Part shown: one piece after another, positions 25,801-34,252 of the stretch
Layout of the letters: each line of letters opens with the position of its first letter
Numbering within the stretch: the stretch's first letter is position 1
Assembly (NCBI GenBank): GCA_017656305.1
Contig: JACDOG010000008.1
Coordinates: 49,371-113,370, forward strand
Direction of reading: 5' to 3'
Source of the DNA: Thermoanaerobacteraceae bacterium
Lineage (GTDB): Bacteria; Bacillota; JADQBR01
DNA: 64,000 nt
Notes under the pieces: model-generated
What the model saw: the letters and a program-made list of their open reading frames with translations, nothing else
Database searches by the model: none
What the model was told of the DNA's origin: nothing
Position numbers and translations under genes: made by a program

Positions 25801-26934
25801 TCAATATTTCCCAACAAGTTTAGAAATCACGTTAAAAGAAAACTTACGTTTTCTCTCCGGCATATCCGGCATCACATCCGCAAGAATATGACTGCAGGCT
25901 TTATCTAATTCTGCATCACCCTTTCCGTATCCGGGCGGCCATTTTGTTACTTCACCCAGAGGCATAAGAAACATATAGCCATCTATATCTGCATATCTCT
26001 CTTCCACCATTTTAAGACAAATAGCCCCCCACATTTCCATTGTTTTACTTCCGATTTTTTCATTGCCCGGAATCACATATTGTATTTCTCCTATATTCCC
26101 CAGTTTTGCTCCTTCCTTCAACCATTCAACCGCGCGACTAATCCGATGTATCTGCGGTAAAATTACAATTATCAGATCCGCATCCATTTGAATCAGCTCA
26201 TTATAAGATCGCATTCCCAGGTCTGCTACTACATACGAATGTTTTCTTGCCCGCACCAGGTCTCTCGGTGTGCTATTCCTGCAAACATCCAAATTGGGCA
26301 CCCACGGTAGCGGTTCCTTCCCGATATCCAACCCGGTGATTATTTCCAGGCTCGGCTCTCCCGCCTCTACCAGCACAGTACGGTGCTTGCAGCGTGCTAA
26401 AAAACCGGCCAGAGCACACGCTACCGCAGTAGTACCCACACCCGAAGCAGTACCCGCCACTGCTATTAAAACAGGCCGTTGACTGACAGCCACACGCTTT
26501 TCTATCACTTTTATCCTTTCTTTTTCTTTAGGTTCGTCGGGAGCAAGCCCCGGATCCAACCATTTTGCGGCAGCCTCCAGGCCTGCCGGTTCTCCGTCCA
26601 AAACTTCTTCCAGCTCTGAAAGGTCCGTCACTATATCATACACGCCAGCCTGTACAATAGAAGCCACTTCCCCATCGCCGGGCTTACTCCCCGGTGCCAG
26701 GAGGATAACCCTCACCTTTTGCCTCTTCAGCCGGTAGCGCAGTACAGCAGGCCCCAGGCCCGGGCCCGTCTTAACATCTAAAAGAAGGATGTCGGCAGGG
26801 ACCCTGGAAGCCTCCTCCAGGGCCTGCGGTCCTTCGCCCGAATCGACTACTTGGACCTGTGCATCATCCAGCCCCCTGTCCTTCAGCAGGCGGGCAACCG
26901 TCCGGACGGTATTTCTACCCAGTATTGCATACAT
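25801..26934 (-). CDS. CpaE/TadZ-like ParA-family ATPase with degenerate P-loop
   Basis: A 377-residue protein of two domains. Residues 1-120 look like a receiver-type fold, with Asp in Leu-Leu-Leu-Asp-Val where the phospho-acceptor would be. Residues 150-377 are a MinD/ParA-like ATPase. The P-loop reads Gly-Thr-Ala-Ser-Gly-Val-Gly-Thr-Thr, lacking the usual Gly-Lys-Thr lysine, so ATP binding may be altered or lost. This architecture is that of CpaE/TadZ pilus-localising proteins, yet it is the last gene of the conjugation block, after the M23 hydrolase. A role in placing the secretion apparatus at the pole is an inference. It is the second CpaE-like protein of the element (see 48332-49120). 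Confidence 0.72.
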   Translation of the reverse strand: MYAILGRNTVRTVARLLKDRGLDDAQVQVVDSGEGPQALEEASRVPADILLLDVKTGPGLGPAVLRYRLKRQKVRVILLAPGSKPGDGEVASIVQAGVYDIVTDLSELEEVLDGEPAGLEAAAKWLDPGLAPDEPKEKERIKVIEKRVAVSQRPVLIAVAGTASGVGTTAVACALAGFLARCKHRTVLVEAGEPSLEIITGLDIGKEPLPWVPNLDVCRNSTPRDLVRARKHSYVVADLGMRSYNELIQMDADLIIVILPQIHRISRAVEWLKEGAKLGNIGEIQYVIPGNEKIGSKTMEMWGAICLKMVEERYADIDGYMFLMPLGEVTKWPPGYGKGDAELDKACSHILADVMPDMPERKRKFSFNVISKLVGKY

Positions 26935-26982
26935 AATACCACTCCCCCTTGTGTTTTCTAAAATCCAGTCAAAAGCGAGAAC

Positions 26983-27960
26983 TCAGAAAAAGTTCAAAGG
27001 ATTCTGATGTTCTCCCAAAAACTTCACCTCAAAATGCAGGTGAGGCCCGGTACTTTTCCCCGTATTACCCACTCTGCCTATTACGTCACCCAACTCCACT
27101 TGCTCCCCTTCGCTAACAAGCACTTTCTGTAAATGAGCATACTTGAAGGTATATAAACCACTTTCTATAACCAGGTACCGGCCAAAAGTTTCATCTTCAC
27201 CCACAGTTTGCACAATACCATCTTTCGCGCTGACAACTATAGTACCGCGGCCGGCAACAATATCCACACCCCGATGGAATGACGGCAAGTTATCGATAGG
27301 GTGAACACGAAAGCCGTAAGCACTGCTGATATCCCGGGCTTTATCATATCCCGGTACCGGCCAGCACCACCCTTGACGAGGAACCGCCTTCCAACCTCGG
27401 GGCGGACGCATTCCGCCCTCGTTTAATGCCCGCAAATAATTAAATGTTATCTCTTTGTCTTCTTTAGAGAAATTTAATTCATCTAAAACTTCTCCCATAC
27501 TCCGAAGAGTGTACCAGGTAATAATCTCTATATCCACATGCTTTTTTCCCTGCTCGTCATACCATACATCCTTATCTTTCTTTTCGTGCTTTTCTATCCA
27601 ATATCTGGCCAGCCGTTTTATTTCTCCCTCCGAAACCCCGGAAAAATCTTGATGGTACAGCACTCCAGCAACCGCCGTTACTTCCTTCCACGGTATTTCC
27701 ACCCCTTCCGGATCATCATCAGTCACCGTAGTTTCGGAAACTTCTTTTACTGCCTGCATAAAATTCGCTGCTTCCTCAACTTCCACCGCGGGAATATGCA
27801 GAAAGGCAGAAGGAACAGCTATCAGCAGAGATAATAAACCGGCGATTACAGCAGATACAACCGCCGCAATCGCCTTAGCTACCTTTTCCCCGGCCTCAGT
27901 TCCCGCTAAATCCTGAGCCGCTATTTTCCCCAGCTTTACCAACCACGCAGGAGCAGCCAC
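26983..27960 (-). CDS. M23-family peptidoglycan hydrolase of the conjugation system
   Basis: A 325-residue protein. A hydrophobic segment near 30-55 anchors it in the membrane. A central domain of unknown type follows, then a C-terminal LytM/M23 metallopeptidase with His229-x3-Asp233, His276 and the His307-Leu-His309 motif, so the zinc site is complete. In Gram-positive conjugation systems such enzymes open the wall locally for the channel. The start abuts the VirB4 stop (shared base at 27960), indicating co-translation. Confidence 0.88.
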   Translation of the reverse strand: MAAPAWLVKLGKIAAQDLAGTEAGEKVAKAIAAVVSAVIAGLLSLLIAVPSAFLHIPAVEVEEAANFMQAVKEVSETTVTDDDPEGVEIPWKEVTAVAGVLYHQDFSGVSEGEIKRLARYWIEKHEKKDKDVWYDEQGKKHVDIEIITWYTLRSMGEVLDELNFSKEDKEITFNYLRALNEGGMRPPRGWKAVPRQGWCWPVPGYDKARDISSAYGFRVHPIDNLPSFHRGVDIVAGRGTIVVSAKDGIVQTVGEDETFGRYLVIESGLYTFKYAHLQKVLVSEGEQVELGDVIGRVGNTGKSTGPHLHFEVKFLGEHQNPLNFF

Positions 27961-29687
27961 TACGCAATCACCTCAAACTCATGGGGTGCAGCCTCTATTT
28001 TCGTATGCACCCTCTGGTTTCCCGCCAGGAGCAACCCCTCTCCTTTCCTGGCATTGGCCAACAGATCCACTTCTGCTTCAGACAGCTTAAACAACTCCTG
28101 CAGCGCTTCTAAGTCCCTGCTCTCCTGGCGCATGAGCAGCTTTTGGCTGGCATTGGTTATCACCGGCTGCCCCAGCCGGGCCAGCTCCGGAGCCAAAAAG
28201 TCAACTATATTCTGCGTAACTATTACAAGGCAGCCTTGGTACTTTCTTATCCGTTTGGAAAGGTCCCGCAAGAAACCTATTGCCTGGGGAGTATTGGGGT
28301 CCGCAAGAAGCCACGCTTCATCCACCACCAGAAAGGTTTTCTTACCGGTAGCTCTCCCTTCCCGAACCAGATCCCAGGCATAGGATAATATGTTAAAATA
28401 CTGAGCTTTCCTCACTTCATCAGCCGCATCAGTTAAATCCCGTATATCCAGCACGGTAAAATCGCTTATGGGAGGAATACTGGTCTGTCCCAGCCATAGA
28501 GAACTGTCGGCACCTTCAACGGCACTTTTAAATAGAACCGATAAACGCTTGCTCTTTAACTGTTCATACACATCTTTAACAGTAGGCCACTGATCAACTG
28601 CTTCCGGCCTGGTTTCCCACTCAATGCCCTTCTGCCGATATGCCTCCAGCAACGCGTCTTCTAGCTCTGCCCGTTCAATGTCATCCAAACCCGGAAGATA
28701 AAGCTGGAAAAAGGTCTTAAGCCTCTGCAAGTGAGAAGCTAAAGGGCCTCTGGACTTTTCGTTTTCCTCTTCGTCATCCGGGTCAATATCCGGCACCGGG
28801 CGTATTTCCAGAGGATTGATAATACTTTTTCCGCCCACCGCATTAATCCAGGTGCCGCCCAGCTCCCGGCACATTTTTCGATATTCACGTTCCGGGTCCA
28901 ATATAAGTATCCGAGCACCCAGGGCGTATTCGCGCAGTAAGATGGTCTTTACAGCGAACGATTTCCCCCCGCCGCTGGTACCCAGAATATTCATGTTGGG
29001 ATTGGTGATACCGGACCCTTCCGGAGGCTCCCACCGGTCAATGAGTATTAACCCACCTGAACTATCCCTGCCAATAACCGTACCATGGCCATGATTAACA
29101 CCCGAAGCCGTCCAGGGATAAGACGCAGCTATGGTCTCTGCCGGCATCTCTTTGCCAGCAAACTCCTCCATATCCCCCGGAAGAATGCCAAAAGGTGCGG
29201 CTGCTTTCAGGCCGTCTTCTTGGCGAAAAACTGCAGTCCTGGCCTTCATCCCGGCACCTGCGCAGGCAGCTTCAACCTCCCGGGACCGTCTTGCCAATTC
29301 TTCAGCATTAGGCGCGACCACCAGGATTACCAGCACCGTTTTATAGACCTTCTGCGATTCCTGGTCCACTTTTTTGAGCAATTCCTTGGCATTGTTTAAG
29401 GACTGCTCCCACCGGGACTGGGACAAAGCATCTCCTCCGGCATGCAGACGGGAAGTATATTCCTGCACGCTTTTATTCAATGCCTTTAATAAATCCATAG
29501 GGTCTGAAGGCACCATGTGGAAGCTCAATGCCACTCCCGGCATATTGGCCAGCCGTGACAACCAGGCCTTATCTACTGCCGGGGGAAAGTCCAGCACTAC
29601 CTTAACCTGCGCCACCTGGTCACCAAATACCGTATCAAATCTATTAAACCCCAAAGCCGGTGGGGCAATTAAATCAATCAAGGCCAT
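27960..29687 (-). CDS. VirB4-like conjugation ATPase, C-terminal part
   Basis: A 575-residue ATPase that powers type IV secretion. It has Walker A Gly-Thr-Ser-Gly-Gly-Gly-Lys-Ser (about residue 235), then Ile-Leu-Asp-Pro-Glu-Arg-Glu-Tyr, and Walker B Phe-Leu-Val-Val-Asp-Glu-Ala-Trp (about 470), all typical of the TraC/TrsE/VirB4 group. It lacks the N-terminal domain, which is encoded by the gene just upstream in another frame, the two overlapping by 14 bases. Both parts seem intact, so the protein probably works as two coupled chains, though an old frameshift is possible. Confidence 0.88.
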   Translation of the reverse strand: MALIDLIAPPALGFNRFDTVFGDQVAQVKVVLDFPPAVDKAWLSRLANMPGVALSFHMVPSDPMDLLKALNKSVQEYTSRLHAGGDALSQSRWEQSLNNAKELLKKVDQESQKVYKTVLVILVVAPNAEELARRSREVEAACAGAGMKARTAVFRQEDGLKAAAPFGILPGDMEEFAGKEMPAETIAASYPWTASGVNHGHGTVIGRDSSGGLILIDRWEPPEGSGITNPNMNILGTSGGGKSFAVKTILLREYALGARILILDPEREYRKMCRELGGTWINAVGGKSIINPLEIRPVPDIDPDDEEENEKSRGPLASHLQRLKTFFQLYLPGLDDIERAELEDALLEAYRQKGIEWETRPEAVDQWPTVKDVYEQLKSKRLSVLFKSAVEGADSSLWLGQTSIPPISDFTVLDIRDLTDAADEVRKAQYFNILSYAWDLVREGRATGKKTFLVVDEAWLLADPNTPQAIGFLRDLSKRIRKYQGCLVIVTQNIVDFLAPELARLGQPVITNASQKLLMRQESRDLEALQELFKLSEAEVDLLANARKGEGLLLAGNQRVHTKIEAAPHEFEVIA

Positions 29688-30342
29688 TTTCCAACAACTC
29701 CTTTACTGTGGTTGTCTTGTAAGACGAAGTAACAGCCGGAACCTCAGCTCTTTCAAATGCAGCTTGGGAAGGATGGAAGAAACAAAACAGCAAGTCAAGC
29801 ACTTCGTGATCAGTACACGCATGGGCGGATAGTTCTGCCCGGCGCAGCATTTCCACAAACTCCCGCACCTTTTTATGCAGTTCTTCTTTAGTCTCCTTAT
29901 CCTCCGCCGACATCAAAATGTAAAAACGCCGTTCGACTGCTTCTGCACCGGAAACAATACCTCTAACATAATCCCTGTATCCCCGCAATACCGTACGCCT
30001 GGCAGGGTCTGCCTCCTTCAGCTTTTCTTCCAACTCGGAAATATAGCCATCTAAATCTATGGGCCTAGGCACGCAGCAAATCTGCACCCGGGAATTAAGA
30101 GCCTGGATAGCTTCGTACAGTGCCTTAATCCGCCTTTCCTTTTCCCGCTCCGATAAAAGATTAAAAGGCGCAGGTTCTACTCTTACAACAGCAGTCCTGC
30201 GCCCGTCTTTGGTAATTAGCATTCCGTCATATATATCCTCTATCGGCAGCCAGTGCTGCACGGTATCCTCCTTATCGGTCCTACCCTTTTTATCCGCCTG
30301 AGACTTTCTTCGTACTAGAATAGAAAATTTCGGCAGCTTCAC
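29674..30342 (-). CDS. VirB4-like protein, N-terminal part
   Basis: A 222-residue protein matching the N-terminal region of Gram-positive VirB4/TrsE proteins (Trp-Leu-Pro-Ile-Glu-Asp-Ile-Tyr-Asp-Gly-Met-Leu, then an Arg/Glu-rich helical region). It has no ATPase motifs. Its end (Val-Lys-Glu-Leu-Leu-Glu-Asn-Gly) overlaps the start of the ATPase part in the +1 frame, so reinitiation is likely. Its own start overlaps the PrgI gene by 4 bases. Confidence 0.75.
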   Translation of the reverse strand: MKLPKFSILVRRKSQADKKGRTDKEDTVQHWLPIEDIYDGMLITKDGRRTAVVRVEPAPFNLLSEREKERRIKALYEAIQALNSRVQICCVPRPIDLDGYISELEEKLKEADPARRTVLRGYRDYVRGIVSGAEAVERRFYILMSAEDKETKEELHKKVREFVEMLRRAELSAHACTDHEVLDLLFCFFHPSQAAFERAEVPAVTSSYKTTTVKELLENGLD

Positions 30343-30665
30343 TTGCCATCACTCCTTTTGAACAAATACTTTTTTCGCCTGCCAGACCAGTTTCTATAGG
30401 CCTGCAGCTGCTGGAGCAGCGTATTGCCCGCCGTGTCCGGTTTCACCAGCATATAAGGAACACCTACACAGATAGTTACCACAACAATTTTTATAAAAGA
30501 TTGGAGCTTAAAAGCTAATGGCAGCAGGCCAACTATATACTGCAGGGCAAAACCAACCATACCGCCCATTCCCACTGCAGCAAGCTCTTTAAAACCGAAG
30601 CCCGGGAAAAATTCTACCCTTGACCTTACATTTCGCGGAACAATGTACTTTTTCTCCGACATCAC
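30339..30665 (-). CDS. PrgI/VirB3-like membrane protein
   Basis: A 108-residue protein with Val-Pro-Arg-Asn-Val-Arg-Ser-Arg at the N-terminus, then two hydrophobic segments (about 28-50 and 56-75) and a basic C-terminal tail. Size, topology and position between the VirB6-like and VirB4-like genes are those of PrgI/VirB3 components of Gram-positive type IV secretion. The family has little sequence conservation, so context carries much of the call. Confidence 0.75.
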   Translation of the reverse strand: MMSEKKYIVPRNVRSRVEFFPGFGFKELAAVGMGGMVGFALQYIVGLLPLAFKLQSFIKIVVVTICVGVPYMLVKPDTAGNTLLQQLQAYRNWSGRRKKYLFKRSDGK

Positions 30666-30666
30666 A

Positions 30667-31560
30667 TTACCCTCCTAACCGGTTAACAGTCCGCCACAGT
30701 GCGGCCTGTCCCAAGGTACCCACTGCACTTCTTGTACCGCTGGAATACGCGTAATTTCTTAATATCCTGGGCGTTCTAAAAGCAACCCATAGCCCGGCAA
30801 TAAATAAGAATGGCCTAATGGAACTATCAAAAGAACCCAAATCCGGAGCAACCAGAAAAGCTAGGGCCATATACACAAGCAGCATCTGTACGGCATGAGC
30901 CATGGTGACAACCAGTATTTCCCGCCACCACACATCGGCCGTACCGCCGCCAGACATAAACCCTAAAGCCATATATGGTGATATGATAGCTCCCAAAGTA
31001 ACTTCAATGGTTCTGATCAAAGCCTGGAGAAATATCAAAAGCATTAGCACCACCACTGCAACCAGAACTGCTAGGGGAAAAAGCCCTATGGTGGCTAAAG
31101 TCAAGCTGGCCAATTTGGCTATATTCAGCGCATTTTCAAAAAGCAGTGCCAAATCTAAAGTAGACGGATCAACGCCAAAACCGGCATTGGCCACCATCAG
31201 GGCTAGTTTATTGCCGAAAATTATAAGATACCTTACGACAAAGGGCCCGGCAAAGATAGCAGTTGCCGTCATACAAGTGCGTTTTATAAGTCCTCCGGGA
31301 TCAGTAGGCGCACCTTCCGCCCGGAGGCTCATCATTTGAAAAGCTTCCCATGCCAGACGTAATATCAAGATAGACACTGCAACCGCCTGGCCGTACGTGA
31401 CCAAGTTTTCCACCCAGGACAAATGAGTAAGGTCCCGGAGAGCACCAGTTTTGGCAAAAAGCTCAAGCAGCATCTGCACCAACTCTAGAATAGGCGAAAT
31501 AAGCATTACCAAAACGCCCTTTAAAGCTTCCACCACAACCTGGCTAATTGTCTCAAGCAT
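30667..31560 (-). CDS. VirB6/TrbL-like polytopic membrane protein
   Basis: A 297-residue protein with about six hydrophobic segments, a central soluble loop (near residues 95-140), and Gly/Ala-rich transmembrane stretches. It fits the VirB6/TrbL channel component by topology and by its place between the pilin-like and VirB3-like genes. The ribosome binding site GGAGG lies before ATG 31560. Confidence 0.75.
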   Translation of the reverse strand: MLETISQVVVEALKGVLVMLISPILELVQMLLELFAKTGALRDLTHLSWVENLVTYGQAVAVSILILRLAWEAFQMMSLRAEGAPTDPGGLIKRTCMTATAIFAGPFVVRYLIIFGNKLALMVANAGFGVDPSTLDLALLFENALNIAKLASLTLATIGLFPLAVLVAVVVLMLLIFLQALIRTIEVTLGAIISPYMALGFMSGGGTADVWWREILVVTMAHAVQMLLVYMALAFLVAPDLGSFDSSIRPFLFIAGLWVAFRTPRILRNYAYSSGTRSAVGTLGQAALWRTVNRLGG

Positions 31561-31585
31561 AATCCTTGCCTCCTAAAACTAAATT

Positions 31586-31609
31586 GCGGCAGGAGAAAAC
31601 TCCTGCCGC
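31586..31609 (-). terminator. Intercistronic hairpin after the VirB2-like gene
   Basis: A perfect 10-bp stem GCGGCAGGAG / CTCCTGCCGC with a 4-base loop, just after the pilin-like gene and without a U-run. It may act as an RNA-stabilising or attenuating hairpin that raises pilin output over the downstream genes. Confidence 0.55.
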
Positions 31610-31615
31610 CCTATC

Positions 31616-31858
31616 TTAAAAGTAACCAACTATTGTCTTTACCAAAGCACTGGCAATAACTACTATCACACCGTACATCAAAACGTTCTTTATCGACTTG
31701 CTGTGCTTCATGGCCGAATGTTCATCTTGGGCCGTAGTCCGCATAAGTGCATGATAGGAAACCATAAGCACCATTACCAGCACCGCCAGTCCCATAATCC
31801 AGCTGGTAGCATCGGAAATAAGATTTTGTAAAGAAGTTACAAAACTAGGCATAATCAA
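31616..31858 (-). CDS. VirB2/TrbC-like conjugative pilin or channel subunit
   Basis: An 80-residue protein with two hydrophobic helices (about 18-38 and 58-80) separated by a short charged, His-containing loop. This is the layout of the VirB2/TrbC family. It has no long signal peptide. It lies between virD4 and the VirB6-like gene and is followed by a stabilising hairpin, as is usual for abundant small subunits. Confidence 0.65.
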   Translation of the reverse strand: MIMPSFVTSLQNLISDATSWIMGLAVLVMVLMVSYHALMRTTAQDEHSAMKHSKSIKNVLMYGVIVVIASALVKTIVGYF

Positions 31859-31867
31859 AATCCCCCT

Positions 31868-33382
31868 TTAGAATTCTTCTAAAATAGATGTTTTTACTTG
31901 ACCGGCATCCTGCTCTTTTTCAGGCTGCCGGTCCTGAACCTGCTCCTCTTCCAGTTTAGGTACCCAGGTATCCACCTCTGGATTTGCTTTTGTTATGGAA
32001 ATTATTTCTTTTGGAGTAAAAGCTTTATTGGCCCCAATCCAACCGGACAAGTCCTGAAGGGGCAGCCGGGCCGGGTACTGTCCTGCCTGCAGCAGCAGCG
32101 AATTACCTATCTGCCACCGCAGTACTTCATCCGGTGTCAAGAGCGACCGTCCGGCCATCCCTTCCGTTTCTCCCACGCTTACACCTCTGTACTGCCGCTT
32201 CTGCACCGACTTGGTACGGACCGTAAACTGACCGGTCATTTGGCTGATTGTCCTGGCCGTATCCATATCGGTGGTCCGCAGATATACCCAGGTATCACAA
32301 TTTCCCCGGATAATCTCAGCTTCTTTTTTTCCGTAGACATGTTCGATCTGGGCCAGAGCCTGCACAGCTAATACAAATCGTATTCTCCTGCCAGCCGAAA
32401 CGGTCAGCTTTTCGGCCATGCCGGGGATTTTACCAACATTGCCGAATTCATCTAAAAGCATCCAAACCGGCACCGGCAGTTTACCGCCGTTATCCCTGGC
32501 CAGCTGCGCCAGCCCGCTGTATGCCTGGTTTACATACATGGCAGCAATATTTCTCCTGGCACCCGCCTCATCCGGAAGCAGTAGAAAAATGGCAGTTTTC
32601 TCCTTCCCGGCATCAGCCGGATTGTGGTCGCTTTTGGAACAAAGCCAGGCAATACCGGTTTCACCCCATGTCCGCAGGTGCGCCGCAGTACCGGTGTAAA
32701 TACTGCTTCTGGTACGGCTTTCCGATAGTGCAGCAGTACCGTATGCCCTGCGCGCCGGGTGTCCCGGATCCAAACTCTCTAAATAAGCATCTAGGGACTC
32801 ACCTCCTCTGTGTCCTAACTCAGTAAGAATGCGATATGCTGTAGCCGGATGTTTTGCTTCTTCCGGAGCTTCCATTGCGGTAGCCAGAAACAGCGCAGCC
32901 ATCAACGATTCCTCAGCCTGGGGCCAGATTGGGTCGGTACCCGCACCTTTACTCCATGCCAGTAAGTGGCCCATTTCCCAGGCCTGCCTCACCGCTTCTT
33001 CGGTATCACCTTCTTTCATATTGGTTATGATGGTATCTAGAGGGTTCCACCGGTTACCCCTGGTGGGCCGCAGCAAGTCTATCAGCACTACTTTATACCC
33101 CTGCTTCTTTAGCCACCCGGCAGTATGCATATACAGCTCGCCTTTCGGGTCAGTAACAATCATGCTTTCGCCGGCATGGCCGATGGCCCATATGGAAGGC
33201 ATTATCACCCGGCGGCTCTTGCCGCTTCTGGTAGCACCAATAATTAAGGCGTGAGGATTGCCTTTTTCAGGATCAGTCACCCACGCCCTTGTTCCCTGCG
33301 AACCCACTACTAACCCGGATTTGTCTGGTTTTTCGGTAGAAATCTGCTGCAGCGTCCTCCTGTATTCTTTTTTTTTAACCAA
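31868..33382 (-). CDS. VirD4-type coupling protein, ATPase part
   Basis: A 504-residue coupling ATPase that feeds the relaxase-DNA complex into the channel. Walker A is Gly-Ala-Thr-Arg-Ser-Gly-Lys-Ser (about residue 53) and Walker B Trp-Met-Leu-Leu-Asp-Glu-Phe-Gly-Asn (about 310), with Thr-Asp-Pro-Lys-Gly-Glu-Leu in between. The membrane anchor is missing here but is encoded by the overlapping upstream frame (33310-33822). The apparent start (TTG 33382) has no ribosome binding site and lies directly at a run of nine A, so this part is most likely made by frameshifting from the upstream frame. Confidence 0.9.
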   Translation of the reverse strand: MVKKKEYRRTLQQISTEKPDKSGLVVGSQGTRAWVTDPEKGNPHALIIGATRSGKSRRVIMPSIWAIGHAGESMIVTDPKGELYMHTAGWLKKQGYKVVLIDLLRPTRGNRWNPLDTIITNMKEGDTEEAVRQAWEMGHLLAWSKGAGTDPIWPQAEESLMAALFLATAMEAPEEAKHPATAYRILTELGHRGGESLDAYLESLDPGHPARRAYGTAALSESRTRSSIYTGTAAHLRTWGETGIAWLCSKSDHNPADAGKEKTAIFLLLPDEAGARRNIAAMYVNQAYSGLAQLARDNGGKLPVPVWMLLDEFGNVGKIPGMAEKLTVSAGRRIRFVLAVQALAQIEHVYGKKEAEIIRGNCDTWVYLRTTDMDTARTISQMTGQFTVRTKSVQKRQYRGVSVGETEGMAGRSLLTPDEVLRWQIGNSLLLQAGQYPARLPLQDLSGWIGANKAFTPKEIISITKANPEVDTWVPKLEEEQVQDRQPEKEQDAGQVKTSILEEF

Positions 33383-33822
33383 CGGCTGCTGCCGTAGGTA
33401 ATTTCCCCGGTCATATGGGTTTCCGCCTTTTTATACGGCCAGCCGGTCCGCCAAAATACCAGCCCCAACACTCCTAGAACCAAAGCAAAGGGTATCTGGG
33501 CCAGCCAGAAGCCTGCCGGCCTCTCGGCAAACAACTCAATAGTCATTGTCCACCATACGGGCTTATCCATCCCCGGCGGAACCGAATTTAAATAGTTAAA
33601 TACCTGCTCCCAGGACATTTCCGGCTGAATGGGTGGAAGAACAGTTTTTGGTGCCATGTATACCGGAACTATTCCTATAAAATCAATAAAAGCCCAAACT
33701 GGAAGCAGCAACAGCACGATTATCCGGGGCACGGTTAATATCCTGTGCCGAAACAGCCAGCCTAAGAATTTCCCCAGCAATATCCAGGGTAGAAAATTCA
33801 ACCTGATTAAGGTTCTAAGCAT
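33310..33822 (-). CDS. VirD4-type coupling protein, N-terminal membrane part
   Basis: About 170 residues with two strong hydrophobic regions (Ile-Ile-Val-Leu-Leu-Leu-Leu-Pro and Leu-Val-Leu-Gly-Val-Leu-Gly-Leu-Val) and then Gly-Glu-Ile-Thr-Tyr-Gly-Ser-Ser-Arg-Trp-Leu-Lys-Lys-Lys, the segment that leads into the VirD4 ATPase. The frame then passes through nine A into an unrelated tail. A -1 slip at this run restores Lys-Lys-Lys-Glu-Tyr-Arg-Arg and fuses it to the ATPase part. I chose ATG 33822, which has AAAGGA upstream; the frame is open to 33930. Confidence 0.8.
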   Translation of the reverse strand: MLRTLIRLNFLPWILLGKFLGWLFRHRILTVPRIIVLLLLPVWAFIDFIGIVPVYMAPKTVLPPIQPEMSWEQVFNYLNSVPPGMDKPVWWTMTIELFAERPAGFWLAQIPFALVLGVLGLVFWRTGWPYKKAETHMTGEITYGSSRWLKKKNTGGRCSRFLPKNQTNPG

Positions 33823-33835
33823 TCCCCTCATCCTT

Positions 33836-34090
33836 TCATAAAATTTCTTCCATCCCGGAAAACAGGTAATCTTCAACATCCTCTCTACCTGTATTTCCGG
33901 TATTCCCAGCTGGTACCAGTTTACTTTCAAGCAAGTTGTCTAGCTTCTGTTCAATCCTTTCCATCACCTGTCCATGCTTGCTGTAGAAGATAATTGCTTT
34001 TCTGATATAATCACTCTTTTTGCCTTTCGGAACTTCCTTCAAGATTTTCTCCGTCTCGCTGCAGGGCCTGAAAAATACCTTATCTCCCAA
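33836..34090 (-). CDS. Small DNA-binding protein, ParR-like candidate (ribbon-helix-helix)
   Basis: An 84-residue protein. Its N-terminal half (Val-Phe-Phe-Arg-Pro, then Gly-Lys-Lys-Ser-Asp-Tyr-Ile-Arg-Lys-Ala-Ile) has the pattern of a ribbon-helix-helix fold, and the C-terminal half is helical and acidic. It starts at TTG 34090 behind GGGAGGTGG. It follows the actin-like gene, with repeated GGGTGAC sites between them, which is the arrangement of a parM-parC-parR system rearranged in order. The ParR role is inferred from context. Confidence 0.65.
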   Translation of the reverse strand: MGDKVFFRPCSETEKILKEVPKGKKSDYIRKAIIFYSKHGQVMERIEQKLDNLLESKLVPAGNTGNTGREDVEDYLFSGMEEIL

Positions 34091-34103
34091 ACCACCACCT
34101 CCC

Positions 34104-34252
34104 GGGTGACCGTAAATAACCCGCCAGTATCATAAAACCCGGCATTTTTTATAGTTCATGGGTGACAGCAAAGTTTCGAATATCACTATGGGTGACAAAA
34201 ACCTTTTCAAGTGCCAGTAACCCTTGATATACCAATAATAAACACGTCACCC
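34104..34252. promoter_or_regulatory. GGGTGAC repeats, candidate centromere (parC) or operator
   Basis: Copies of GGGTGAC lie at 34104-34110, 34160-34166 and 34190-34196, with an inverted copy GTCACCC at 34246-34252. The middle two sit in the longer match ATGGGTGACA exactly 30 bp apart. All lie between the ParM-like and RHH genes, as expected for partition sites. Confidence 0.6.
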
